Assembly (NCBI GenBank): GCA_016710065.1
Contig: JADJLP010000014.1
Span: 186,001-250,000 of the forward strand
DNA length: 64,000 bases
Direction: 5' to 3'
Origin: Candidatus Ideonella esbjergensis
GTDB taxonomy: Bacteria; Pseudomonadota; Gammaproteobacteria; Burkholderiales; Burkholderiaceae_C
Shown: positions 19,166-32,694 of the stretch, piece after piece
Position numbering within the stretch: position 1 is the stretch's first letter
How the letters are laid out: every line of letters starts with the position of its first letter
The notes under the pieces: generated by a model
Told to the model about the DNA's origin: nothing
Seen by the model: only the letters and a program-made list of their open reading frames with translations
The model's database searches: none
Program-made: the position numbers and the translations under genes

Positions 19166-19894
19166 TCAGTGGCGGTGCGGGTGGTCGTCCGGGTCGTGGG
19201 CATGATCGTGCCCATGGTCGTGATCATGCCCGCAACCAGGGCCATGCACATGCGGCGCTGGTGCGGCCTTCACTGCAATGCCCAGGGGTTTGCCGCGTGA
19301 GGGCGCGGGCGCCGCGTGGCTGTGGCTGCCGTGGTCATGGTGATCGTGCCCACAGCCAGGGCCGTGCACATGGGCGGGCGCGGCGGCCGGGGCATGCGCA
19401 TGGCCGTGGTCGTGGCCCGCATGCGCTGCTGCGTGGCCACTGGCGGCATAGGCGCCGCTCTCGGGCTCGAAGGGCGCCTGCGCTTCGGTGACGATGAGGT
19501 GCATCTGCCGCAGCATGTCGGCCAGCACGTGATCGGGCTCCAGCGTCAGGTGCCCGGGCTGCAGGGCCAGCGGCACGTGGCGGTTGCCCAGGTGGTAGGC
19601 GGCGCGCAGCAAATCGAAGGGGCTGCCGTGCTCGGTGCAGGCGCGCACCTCCAGCACCGGCTGCGGCGCTGCCAGCACGCGGACCAGCGAGCCGTCCTCT
19701 GCCACCAGCACGTCGCCGCCGCGCACCACACTGCCGCGCGGCAGGAACACGCCCAGGTGGCGGCCTGTGCTGTCGGTGGCGTCAAAGCGGCTTTTCTGGC
19801 GCACGTCCCAGTCCAACTCGACGCTGGCAGCGCGCTTGAGCAGCACGGCGGCCAGGCCTCGGCCCTGGGGAATCAGCTTTTGGATGGAGAGCAT
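19166..19894 (-). CDS. ureE: Urease accessory nickel chaperone UreE with long His-rich tail
   Basis: Dimeric metallochaperone delivering Ni2+ to urease maturation. It has the N-terminal UreE domain (VELDWDVRQKSRFDATDSTG, LPRGSVVRGGD) and the metal-binding core AAYHLGNRHVPL with ALQPGHLTLEPDHVLADML. Residues about 155-242 form a low-complexity tail dense in His and Gly with twice-repeated HVHGPGCGHDH. The 242-aa length exceeds the common 150-200. The tail implies high-capacity nickel storage. It is separated from ureC by three unrelated genes. Confidence 0.95.
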   Translation of the reverse strand: MLSIQKLIPQGRGLAAVLLKRAASVELDWDVRQKSRFDATDSTGRHLGVFLPRGSVVRGGDVLVAEDGSLVRVLAAPQPVLEVRACTEHGSPFDLLRAAYHLGNRHVPLALQPGHLTLEPDHVLADMLRQMHLIVTEAQAPFEPESGAYAASGHAAAHAGHDHGHAHAPAAAPAHVHGPGCGHDHHDHGSHSHAAPAPSRGKPLGIAVKAAPAPHVHGPGCGHDHDHGHDHAHDPDDHPHRH

Positions 19895-19993
19895 GGTGTT
19901 GTGCCCCGGCCATTGCGGGCCGGGGCGTTCTCAAGACGATGCCCGATGGTACTGTGGCCCGGCTGCGGCAGCGCAGCCAGAGGCCGTGGAGGG

Positions 19994-20662
19994 TCAATCG
20001 GCGGCGAAGCAATAGTAGGCGCCAGCACCACCGGTGGATTTCAGCGCATCGGCGCTGCAACCCTTGGTCAGGTGCGAAGAGTTCCAGGACTTGGCCGGCG
20101 CGCTTTCGTCCAGGCCCTTGCGGTCGTGGTGGCCCACCATGGCGGCGCCGGCATCGCCGGAGGTCCAGTTGGCGCAGGTGCTGTTCACATCGCCGGCGAT
20201 GAATGTGCCGTTGGGCTGCGAGCCGGTGAGGATGTCGTGCTGGTTGGGCGTGTCGCCGCTGCCGTTGATGCCGGCTCCGGCTTCGGTGATGGAGGTCAGC
20301 TTGTTCAGGTTGTTGGCGGCGCTGTGCAGGTTCTCCACATCGGTGGCCACCACCTCGCCCTTGGCATTGCGCCACGGGCCTTTGCCGATGCGGTCGCGGG
20401 CGTTGACACCTGCGGAGCCTGGTACCGGCTGCGCGCTGAGGTAGGCGCGCCAACTGCGGTGGCCCGCGCCGGTGGCCGTGGCCAGCTTCTGGCAATGGGC
20501 GTCGGCCCCGGCCAGGCCACCCAGGTTGGCACCGTTGCCAGGCCCGGCGCTGGTGACGAAGAAGCTGAGGCCGCCCTTGTCGCCGCCCATGCTGGCGCAG
20601 GCGCCCAGCAGGCCCAGCACGGTCATGGAAGCGATTGCGGTCTTGGTGATCGATGCACGCAT
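19994..20662 (-). CDS. Lipoprotein with endostatin/C-type-lectin-like fold
   Basis: A 222-residue predicted lipoprotein (LLGAC). It has the features of a bacterial secreted family related to collagenase-NC10/endostatin: SFFVTSAGPGNGANLGGLAG, ADAHCQKLA, SWRAYLSAQPV, RDRIGKGPW, the later CANWTSG and a C-terminal AYYCFAAD, with Cys residues placed to form disulphides. Its function is not known; lectin-like binding is suggested only by fold. It stands between ureE and a LysE-type exporter and has no visible link to urease. Confidence 0.7.
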   Translation of the reverse strand: MRASITKTAIASMTVLGLLGACASMGGDKGGLSFFVTSAGPGNGANLGGLAGADAHCQKLATATGAGHRSWRAYLSAQPVPGSAGVNARDRIGKGPWRNAKGEVVATDVENLHSAANNLNKLTSITEAGAGINGSGDTPNQHDILTGSQPNGTFIAGDVNSTCANWTSGDAGAAMVGHHDRKGLDESAPAKSWNSSHLTKGCSADALKSTGGAGAYYCFAAD

Positions 20663-20767
20663 GTTGTCTCCTGAGTGTTTGTGAACGGTGTACGCAGAAC
20701 AGTGACAGGCTATGCCATCGCGGTCGGCGAAACAAGCACCTGGGCCTATGCCCCCAAACTCCGTGGG

Positions 20768-21424
20768 TCAGCGCACAGGCCGCTCGCTGACCGCCGCCAA
20801 CAGGCCCAGGCCGATGAAGGCCGTGCCCGCCGCGCGCTGGCCCAGGCGGCGAGCGCCGGCCGCCTGGCGCAGGCGTGGCGCCACCAGCGAGGCCAGCAGC
20901 ACGTAGCCGGTGTCGGTGCTGGCCGCGATGAGGGCGAACAGGCCGCCCAGCACCACGCTCTGCGCCACGGCATGCTCGGGCGCGCTGATGAACTGCGGCA
21001 GGAAAGCGGCGAAGAACAGCGCCGTCTTGGGGTTGAGCAGCGCCACCACCAGGCCGTCGCGAAACACCTGGCCGGTGCTGCGGCGCTGCATCTCGCGGGC
21101 GACACCCGCCTGGCTGGCACGGCTTGCCTCGCGCCACATCTTCAACCCCATCCACACCAGGTAGGCCGCCCCCGCCAGCTTCACCACCGTGAATGCGGCC
21201 GATGACACCGCAAACAATACCGCCAGCCCCAGCGCCGCGCCCAGAGCATTGCCAAAATTGCCCAGCGCTACCCCCACGGCCGACGCCAGTCCGGCTACAC
21301 GCCCTTGCGCCAGCGTGCGGGCCACGATGTAGACCACCGCCGGGCCAGGCGTGAGCGCCAGAACCAGGCTGGCAGCCGCAAAGGCCAACATCAGAGGCAA
21401 CGGGGGGAGCAGGTGCCAGGCCAT
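20768..21424 (-). CDS. LysE/RhtB-family amino-acid exporter
   Basis: A 218-residue inner-membrane protein with about six TM segments. The family signature LALTPGPAVVYIVART is near the N-terminus, followed by GVALGNFGNALGAALG, a TM with LVWMGLKMWREA, and FRDGLVVALLNPKTALFFAAF, a conserved LysE block. It is predicted to export amino acids or derivatives. It lies on the minus strand upstream of the lectin-like lipoprotein gene. Confidence 0.88.
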   Translation of the reverse strand: MAWHLLPPLPLMLAFAAASLVLALTPGPAVVYIVARTLAQGRVAGLASAVGVALGNFGNALGAALGLAVLFAVSSAAFTVVKLAGAAYLVWMGLKMWREASRASQAGVAREMQRRSTGQVFRDGLVVALLNPKTALFFAAFLPQFISAPEHAVAQSVVLGGLFALIAASTDTGYVLLASLVAPRLRQAAGARRLGQRAAGTAFIGLGLLAAVSERPVR

Positions 21425-21549
21425 GGCGCCAGCATGGCGGGGCCAGGGTTTGCCGTCAAGCCCAGTGGGCCATGACCTAAGCCAAGCTCCGCAGCGCGAA
21501 CCAGCGTAAGGTCAAGACCGCAGCGCAATACCCACCGAAAGGACACGTC

Positions 21550-21957
21550 ATGCCAATACTCTGGCGCCCCACCATGGCCCTGGGCGATGCCACCATCGAC
21601 GCTGACCATGAGCTCCTCATCGACCTGATCAACGAAATCGAGACCACCTTGCACGCCTCTGGCGGCAAGGCCACGCTGGCAGCCTCACTGGACCAGTTGG
21701 CCGTTTACGGCAAGGAGCACTTCGAGCGCGAGGAGAGCCTGATGCGGCGCATCGGCTACCCCGGGCTGGCGGCCCACCACCAGGCGCACATCGAATTGCG
21801 CGCGCAGCTGGGTACGCTGCGCGGCAAGATTGAATCGGCCTCGTTGAAGGATCTGCCGGCCAAGGAGGCCGAAGGCCTGGCGGCGCTGCTGCGCCATTGG
21901 CTGCTGGACCATGTCTTCAGGGAGGACATGCAGTTCAAGCCCTTTCTGAAAGGCTGA
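21550..21957 (+). CDS. Bacteriohemerythrin
   Basis: A 135-residue single-domain oxygen-binding di-iron protein. Iron ligands are recognisable in IDADHELLIDLINE (first His and Glu region), KEHFEREESLM, AHHQAHIEL and LLDHVFREDMQF (last His and Asp). The length matches stand-alone bacteriohemerythrins, used for O2 storage or sensing. It is convergent with ureC and interrupts the urease region. Confidence 0.9.
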   Translation: MPILWRPTMALGDATIDADHELLIDLINEIETTLHASGGKATLAASLDQLAVYGKEHFEREESLMRRIGYPGLAAHHQAHIELRAQLGTLRGKIESASLKDLPAKEAEGLAALLRHWLLDHVFREDMQFKPFLKG

Positions 21958-21994
21958 AAGGGCAGGCCCAGACAGGCCCTCAGGTTCGCCAGGC

Positions 21995-23722
<1,728 letters not shown>

Positions 23723-23724
23723 GG

Positions 23725-24030
23725 TCAGAGCTTTCCTTGAACGAGGCCACGGAAACCGTAGACGGTACGGTCGCCGGCGTAGTCCACCAGTTCCACCGTG
23801 CGTTGCTGGCCGGGCTCGAAGCGCACTGCGGTGCCGCTGGCGATGTTCAGCCGCATGCCGTGGGCAGCGGTGCGGTCGAAGCGCAGGCCGGCGTTGGTCT
23901 CGGCAAAGTGGTAGTGAGAGCCCACTTGGATGGGCCGGTCGCTGGCGTTTTCCACCACCAGGGTATGGGTGCGGCGGCTGGGGTTGAGGGGCAACTCGCC
24001 CTCGTCGGTGAAGAGTTCGCCGGGGATCAT
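23725..24030 (-). CDS. ureB: Urease beta subunit
   Basis: Structural subunit of the (alpha beta gamma)3 urease. The 101-residue product starts MIPGELF and shows the family core VVENASDRPIQVGSHYHFAE, LRFDRTAAHGMRLNI and a C-terminal GFRGLVQGKL. I chose ATG 24030. A REP palindrome pair occupies the 103 bp between ureA and ureB. Confidence 0.97.
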   Translation of the reverse strand: MIPGELFTDEGELPLNPSRRTHTLVVENASDRPIQVGSHYHFAETNAGLRFDRTAAHGMRLNIASGTAVRFEPGQQRTVELVDYAGDRTVYGFRGLVQGKL

Positions 24031-24052
24031 GGGTGGGGCTCCGGTGGTGGCT

Positions 24053-24116
24053 GTCATTCCCGCGAAGGCGGGAATCCAGGGAGTGTGCACTGGATTCCCG
24101 CCTTCGCGGGAATGAC
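24053..24116. repeat. REP-type palindromic pair inside the urease operon
   Basis: Perfect inverted 26-bp arms at 24053-24078 and 24091-24116 with the CCCGCGAAGGCGGG core, placed between ureA and ureB. A hairpin here could tune the ratio of ureA to ureBC message by pausing, processing or stabilisation. Confidence 0.9.
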
Positions 24117-24133
24117 GAACGGGCTTGGTGCGC

Positions 24134-24436
24134 TCAGGCAATGGGTTGGTGCACGGTCACCAGCTTGGTGCCGTCAGGGAAGGTGGCTTCCACCTGAATG
24201 TCGGGGATCATCTCGGCCACCCCGTCCATCACCTGGTGGCGGCTGAGTACGGTCTTGCCCTCGCTCATCAGCTGGGCCACCGATTTGCCGTCGCGGGCGC
24301 CCTCCATGATGGCGGCGCTGATCAGGGCCACGGCCTCGGGGTAGTTCAGTTTCAGGCCTCGGGCCAGACGGCGCTCGGCCAACAGCGAGGCGGTGAAGAT
24401 CAGGAGTTTGTCTTTTTCGCGTGGAGTCAATTCCAT
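24134..24436 (-). CDS. ureA: Urease gamma subunit
   Basis: Small structural subunit, 100 residues: MELTPREKDKLLIFTASLLA, then NYPEAVALIS, IMEGARDGKSVAQLM, and VQVEATFPDGTKLVTVHQPI-type C-terminus, all typical. First gene of ureABC in this window, preceded by a sigma-54-type promoter. No ureD is found upstream; the divergent glgC gene occupies that position. Confidence 0.97.
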   Translation of the reverse strand: MELTPREKDKLLIFTASLLAERRLARGLKLNYPEAVALISAAIMEGARDGKSVAQLMSEGKTVLSRHQVMDGVAEMIPDIQVEATFPDGTKLVTVHQPIA

Positions 24437-24475
24437 TCGGATCTTTCGTGGGCTGTGCGTCGCTGGGCAGTATCT

Positions 24476-24491
24476 TGCAAGGGCAGTGCCA
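24476..24491 (-). promoter_or_regulatory. Sigma-54 (RpoN) promoter of ureABC
   Basis: Minus-strand TGGCACTGCCCTTGCA matches the sigma-54 consensus TGGCACG-N4-TTGCA with one mismatch and has the exact 10-nt spacing between the -24 GG and -12 GC. Predicted transcription starts near 24465, leaving a leader of about 29 nt to the ureA ATG. It implies nitrogen-controlled urease expression needing an enhancer-binding activator such as NtrC. No clear NtrC box is seen upstream. Confidence 0.8.
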
Positions 24492-24661
24492 TGGCCAGAG
24501 TGACATGGTCGGCCAGGGTGCCCACCCGGGGCAGACCCCACAGGTTACGGCGCGGTTTCAGGGGCAAGATAGGCGCCTGGGATCAGGATCAATACCGCAG
24601 GTCAAAATCAAACGTCCAATAGATGTCGCACCACAGCGTCACTGAACCGGAGACACCCCCC

Positions 24662-25936
<1,275 letters not shown>

Positions 25937-25938
25937 GC

Positions 25939-27384
25939 ATGCGGGTACTGCAGGTCTGCGCTGAGATCTTTCCGCTGCTCAAGACCGGTGGCCTGGCCGA
26001 TGTGGCCGGCGCGCTGCCGGCCGCGCTGGCGCTGGCCGGCGCCCAGCCGCGGGTGCTGCTGCCGGGTTTCGCGCCCATCCTGGCCGGGCTGAGCAACGCG
26101 CGCACTGTGGCCACACTGCCGGCGCGCGGCCAGGTGCCTGCCGCGCAACTGCTGCTGGGTGACCTCGCCGCGTGTGGCGTGCAAGCCTATGTGGTGGATT
26201 CGCCGGCGCTGTACCAGCGCGAGGGCGGCCCCTATGCCGATGCCCAGCAACGCCCGTTCACCGACAACCACCTGCGCTTTGCACGGCTGTGCTGGGCCGC
26301 AGCCGAACTGGCCCTGGGCGCCGACCCCAGCTGGCGGCCCGGGCTGGTGCACGCACACGATTGGCATGCCGGCCTCACGCCCGCTTGCCTGCAGGCCGTT
26401 GGCGCCCATGTGCCCGCTGCGTACACCGTGCACAACCTGGCCTACCAGGGCTCGTTCTCGGCCGACCAGTACCGCCAGTTGGGCCTGCCCGAGCTGTATT
26501 TCCAGCCCGATGGCCTGGAGTTTCACGGCACGCTCAACTTCATGAAGGCCGGGCTGCATTACGCCCAGCACATCACCACCGTCAGCCCCACTTACGCACG
26601 CGAAATCCAGCACCCCGAGCAGGGCATGGGCATGGACGGCTTGTTGCGCGCCCGTGCCGATGTGCTCACGGGCATCCTGAACGGTGTGGACGAAGCCGTG
26701 TGGCACCCTGCCATGGACGCGCTGATTCCGGCCAACTACGACGCTGGCAAGCTGGCCGGCAAGGCGCGCTGCAAGGCGGCCCTGCAACAGCAACTGGGCC
26801 TGACCGAAGACGCGGGCAAGCCCATCTTTACCGTGGTGAGCCGCCTCACCGAGCAGAAGGGCCTGCACCTGGTGCTGGCCGTGCTGCCGCAGCTCATCGC
26901 ACGGGGTGCGCAGTTCGCGCTGCTGGGCACCGGCGATGCGCCCATGCAGGACGCCTTCCGCGCTGCCGCCACCGCTCACCCGCAATCCATTTTGGTGCGC
27001 ATCGGCTACGACGAGCCCTTTGCGCACCAGTTGATCGCTGGGGCCGACATCATCATGGTGCCTTCGCACTTTGAGCCCTGCGGCCTCACCCAGCTCTACG
27101 GCCTGGCTTACGGCACGCTGCCGCTGGTGCGCCGCGTGGGCGGTTTGGCTGACACGGTCACCGATTGCAGCCTGGAAGCCCTGGACGAGGGCCGTGCCAC
27201 CGGCGTGGTGTTTGACGCCTTCAGCGAGGCCGGGCTCGATGCTGGCATCCGCCGTGCTTTGGCCTTGTACCGCCGCCGCGGCGAATGGAAGGCGGTGCAG
27301 CGCACCGCGATGTCGCAGCGCCACGATTGGGCCGAGGCGGCACAGCAGTACATGGCCGTTTACCGGCAGGCGCTGGCGAGTTGA
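25939..27384 (+). CDS. glgA: Glycogen synthase (ADP-glucose type, GT5)
   Basis: Elongates alpha-1,4-glucan from ADP-glucose. It shows the sugar-nucleotide site KTGGLADVAGALP (residues 15-27), HAHDWHAGL, TVHNLAYQG, SRLTEQKGL and the C-terminal catalytic block PSHFEPCGLTQLYG with VRRVGGLADTV. The 481-aa length is usual. ATG 25939 lies 2 nt after the glgC stop, so the pair is one transcript. Confidence 0.96.
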   Translation: MRVLQVCAEIFPLLKTGGLADVAGALPAALALAGAQPRVLLPGFAPILAGLSNARTVATLPARGQVPAAQLLLGDLAACGVQAYVVDSPALYQREGGPYADAQQRPFTDNHLRFARLCWAAAELALGADPSWRPGLVHAHDWHAGLTPACLQAVGAHVPAAYTVHNLAYQGSFSADQYRQLGLPELYFQPDGLEFHGTLNFMKAGLHYAQHITTVSPTYAREIQHPEQGMGMDGLLRARADVLTGILNGVDEAVWHPAMDALIPANYDAGKLAGKARCKAALQQQLGLTEDAGKPIFTVVSRLTEQKGLHLVLAVLPQLIARGAQFALLGTGDAPMQDAFRAAATAHPQSILVRIGYDEPFAHQLIAGADIIMVPSHFEPCGLTQLYGLAYGTLPLVRRVGGLADTVTDCSLEALDEGRATGVVFDAFSEAGLDAGIRRALALYRRRGEWKAVQRTAMSQRHDWAEAAQQYMAVYRQALAS

Positions 27385-27454
27385 TCTTGGCGCTGCTGTT
27401 CGCGCTGGGCCGTTCCTGTTTTCTCCCGTTTCAACCCTGACCTGACGAGCACTG

Positions 27455-29923
<2,469 letters not shown>

Positions 29924-29961
29924 GAGGCGGGCGCCAGGGTGTCGATGTCAGCCGTGCGGCA

Positions 29962-30768
29962 CTAAGCTCGGCGGGCTCCGCTGCGCATGCGCCAGACTGC
30001 GAAGGCCCAGAACGACAGCAGGCACAACACCAGCACGCCACTGGGCCTGGCGCGGTAGCCCAGGAAGCTGGCCATGATGCTGCCCACGCCGTGGCCGTCG
30101 TCGACCCAGGCCGAGGTGTCCCAGAGCGGGTCCGCCAGGGGCGGCAGCCAATCGAGCGCGATCATGCGGTCCACGCCGTTCACCAGCAGGGCCCCGGCCA
30201 CCAGCAGCAGCAAGACCTCGCTGATGCCCATCACGCGCTGCAGGCTGAAGCGCCGCGCCCCGCGCGCCAGCACCCAGGCCGTGGCGCCGGCCAGGGCAAA
30301 GCCTGACAGCGCGGCCAGCAGCAGGGCCAGCAACTGGGCGCCACCCTCCTGCAGGCCCAGGCCGTAGATGTAGACCACGGTTTCGGCGCCTTCGCGCGCC
30401 ACCGCCAGCGCGGTGATCATGGCCACGCCCAGCGCCCCACCGGCTTGGTCGGCCTGCGACTCCAGCTGACGCTTCATCTGTCGGCCATGGCGGTGCATCC
30501 ACAGCACCATCTGCAGAATCAGCCCGGCAGCGATCAGCACGATGCTGAGCTGGAAGATTTCCAACGAGCGGCCAGCCAGCTCGCTCTGGGCCGCGAAGGT
30601 GGCCAGACCCAGCGCGATGGCCAGGCCCACGCCCGCCGCCACGCCCAGCCACACGCCGCGCCGCAGCGGTTGTGGGGCGGGCTGGCGGGCGATCCAGGCC
30701 ATCAACACGCCGATGATCAGCATGGCCTCCAGGCTTTCGCGAAAGACGATGACGAGGGCGTTCAGCAT
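29962..30768 (-). CDS. FTR1-family iron permease
   Basis: High-affinity iron permease of the inner membrane, 268 residues with about seven TM segments. Both family REXXE iron motifs are present: VFRESLEAML (residues 8-17) and VAREGAETVVY. It lies 10 bp downstream of a cupredoxin gene, matching FtrB-FtrC or EfeU-type pairs, and shares that gene's Fur-type control. No FtrA/P19 or FtrD ferredoxin gene adjoins. Confidence 0.9.
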   Translation of the reverse strand: MLNALVIVFRESLEAMLIIGVLMAWIARQPAPQPLRRGVWLGVAAGVGLAIALGLATFAAQSELAGRSLEIFQLSIVLIAAGLILQMVLWMHRHGRQMKRQLESQADQAGGALGVAMITALAVAREGAETVVYIYGLGLQEGGAQLLALLLAALSGFALAGATAWVLARGARRFSLQRVMGISEVLLLLVAGALLVNGVDRMIALDWLPPLADPLWDTSAWVDDGHGVGSIMASFLGYRARPSGVLVLCLLSFWAFAVWRMRSGARRA

Positions 30769-30778
30769 GGCGCAGCCC

Positions 30779-31135
30779 CTACTTGGCGATCAACTGCATC
30801 TGGCTGGTGGCTTCATGAAACTCGTCCACCAGTTTGTAGCTGCCGGGTTTGAGCGGCTGCACGGTCACCACCGCCGAGGCGTTGGGCCCCAGCACCTTCT
30901 CGATGCGCAGTTCCTTGCTTTCAAACTCCACCGGCGCCTTGCCCTCGTTGCGCAGTGTGAGCTTCAGGCGCACACCGGCAGGCACTTCCAGCTTTTCGGG
31001 CACCAGCTTGCCCGCGCGAGCCACGATCTCGAAGCTGGCGGTTTCCACCGCCCAGGCGGCTGGCATGCCCAGCAGGGTCACGGTGCACAGGCCGACCAGG
31101 GCCAGGGTGCGGCGGGCGTGAAAGAGGTACTTCAT
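30779..31135 (-). CDS. Periplasmic cupredoxin-domain protein of the iron uptake operon
   Basis: A 118-residue exported protein: a signal peptide ending near AWA/VE (residue 29) followed by a cupredoxin-like EfeO-N/FtrB domain (FEIVARAGKLVPEKLEVPAG, VEFESKELRIEKVL, LKPGSYKLVDEF). In FtrABCD-like systems the partner protein handles Fe2+ oxidation for the FTR1 permease. The His and Met ligands of blue copper proteins are not obvious here, so copper binding is uncertain. It is first in a two-gene operon. Confidence 0.82.
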   Translation of the reverse strand: MKYLFHARRTLALVGLCTVTLLGMPAAWAVETASFEIVARAGKLVPEKLEVPAGVRLKLTLRNEGKAPVEFESKELRIEKVLGPNASAVVTVQPLKPGSYKLVDEFHEATSQMQLIAK

Positions 31136-31174
31136 GATGCAAAAAGCCTTGGAGTGGGATTGGTCGCAATTCTA

Positions 31175-31193
31175 AATGAGAAGTGTTCGCATT
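31175..31193 (-). promoter_or_regulatory. Fur-box-like operator upstream of the iron permease operon
   Basis: AATGAGAAGTGTTCGCATT is a 19-bp dyad with arms AATGAGAA and TTCGCATT (one mismatch), the form of betaproteobacterial Fur boxes. It sits 40 bp before the cupredoxin start, as expected for iron repression. It could also affect the divergent gene at 31303. Confidence 0.65.
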
Positions 31194-31302
31194 CGCAATA
31201 ACAATGCTGAACGCTCGGCCATGGCCCTGGTGTGGCCACTGCCACGCGGTGGGCGACAGCTAGAATCCAAGGCTTTCCTCTTGCCGCCCTGGGCGCCCTG
31301 CC

Positions 31303-31659
31303 GTGGACCTGAAGCTACCCATCAAGATCATCGACGAGCTGCTGGACGAGGTGATCGAATCCACCGGCGTGCTGGACCTGGCCAGCGGCGAAATCCGCGA
31401 TGTGAAACTGTCCGAAGACAACGACCCGCCCTACGACGGCTTTCCGGCCGAGGACGAGGACTACGACTTCACCAGCGGTGTGCTCACCAACGGCAAGAAG
31501 GACGTGGAGTTCCGCATCGAGGTCGACGTGGTGGGCCGCAAGTATTCGGTCACGCCGTCCGAGTTGCTGGAGTTGAAGGGCCGCGCCGCGCGGTTGTTCT
31601 CGGCCGCGCCCGGCCAGGGCCCCGACATCGAACCCGTCAAGCCGCGCCGGCCCCGCTAA
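31303..31659 (+). CDS. Conserved-looking acidic protein of unknown function
   Basis: A 118-residue soluble protein I do not recognise. It is acidic in the middle (SEDNDPPYDGFPAEDEDYDF) with a basic, proline-rich end (KPRRPR). The start is GTG 31303, near the most N-terminal codon of the open frame. It precedes rdgC by 7 bp in the same direction and may be cotranscribed. No signal peptide or TM segment. Confidence 0.6.
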   Translation: MDLKLPIKIIDELLDEVIESTGVLDLASGEIRDVKLSEDNDPPYDGFPAEDEDYDFTSGVLTNGKKDVEFRIEVDVVGRKYSVTPSELLELKGRAARLFSAAPGQGPDIEPVKPRRPR

Positions 31660-31666
31660 GACGCCT

Positions 31667-32680
31667 GTGTTCAAGAACCTGATCGTCTACCGCGTCGGGC
31701 CCGAGTGGTCGCCCGAGTTCAACACCGCCGAAGAGGCCCTGAACAAGGCCCGCTTCACCGAGTGCGGTGCCACACAGCCGCAATCCTCGGGTTGGGTGGA
31801 GCCGCGCGGCCATGACCACGGCCCCTTGATCGAGATCGTTGGCGGCCAGTGGCTGCTCGCGCTGATGGTGGAGAGCAAGATGCTGCCCACCTCGGTGGTG
31901 AAGCGCCGTGTGCAGGAAAAGGCCCAGCACATCGAAGCCTCCACCGGCCGCAAGCCGGGCCGGCGCGAGAGCAAGGACCTCACCGAGCAAGCCACGCTGG
32001 AGCTGTTGCCCCAGGCCTTCACCAAGCAGGGGCGGGTCAAGGTCTGGATCGACCCGAAGGTGCGCCTGCTGATGATCGACGCCGGCAGCGCCAAGCGCGC
32101 CGAAGAAGTGGTGACGCAACTGGTGAAGGCCTGGCCCGGCTTTGCCGTGTTGCCGCTGCAAACCAATCTGTCACCCGCCGTGGCCATGTCGGCCTGGCTC
32201 TCTGAAGGCACGGCACCCGGCGCCTTCGGCATCGACCGCGAGTGCGAGCTCAAGTCGCCCGACGAGATGAAGAGCGTGGTGCGCTACGCCCGCCATGGGC
32301 TCGACACCGACGACGTGCGCCAGCACATCACGCTGGGCAAGGTGCCCACCCGGCTGGCCCTCACCTGGGACGGCCGAGTGTCGTTCGTGCTCACCGAGAC
32401 CCTGCAGATCAAGAAGATCGCGTTTGACGACGTGGTGTTCGAGAGCCACAAGGGCTCGGCAAACCACCAGGACGAAGCCTTCGATGCCGATGCGGCCATT
32501 GCCACCGGCGAGTTGTGCAAGCTCATCCCCGACCTGATCGAAGCCCTGGATGGCGAGATGGAACCAGGGGCCGTGCCGGTGACGGCAGCAGCCCCTGCGG
32601 CTTCACCGGCGCCACGTGCAGCCATCGCTCCCGCGATGGCTGCTGCGGGTAGTGAGCAAGAGTCGCCGCCCTGGGAGTGA
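31667..32680 (+). CDS. rdgC: Recombination-associated protein RdgC
   Basis: DNA-binding ring protein that limits RecA-promoted recombination. The family start MFKNLIVYRV is clear, followed by FTECGATQPQSSGWVEPRG, VESKMLPTSVVKRRV, AQHIEASTGRKPGRRESKDL and the FGIDRECELKSPDE block. The first 300 residues fit the family; a proline/alanine-rich tail (about 300-337) is an addition. The start is GTG 31667. Confidence 0.95.
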   Translation: MFKNLIVYRVGPEWSPEFNTAEEALNKARFTECGATQPQSSGWVEPRGHDHGPLIEIVGGQWLLALMVESKMLPTSVVKRRVQEKAQHIEASTGRKPGRRESKDLTEQATLELLPQAFTKQGRVKVWIDPKVRLLMIDAGSAKRAEEVVTQLVKAWPGFAVLPLQTNLSPAVAMSAWLSEGTAPGAFGIDRECELKSPDEMKSVVRYARHGLDTDDVRQHITLGKVPTRLALTWDGRVSFVLTETLQIKKIAFDDVVFESHKGSANHQDEAFDADAAIATGELCKLIPDLIEALDGEMEPGAVPVTAAAPAASPAPRAAIAPAMAAAGSEQESPPWE

Positions 32681-32694
32681 GCGGCACGGATTCC

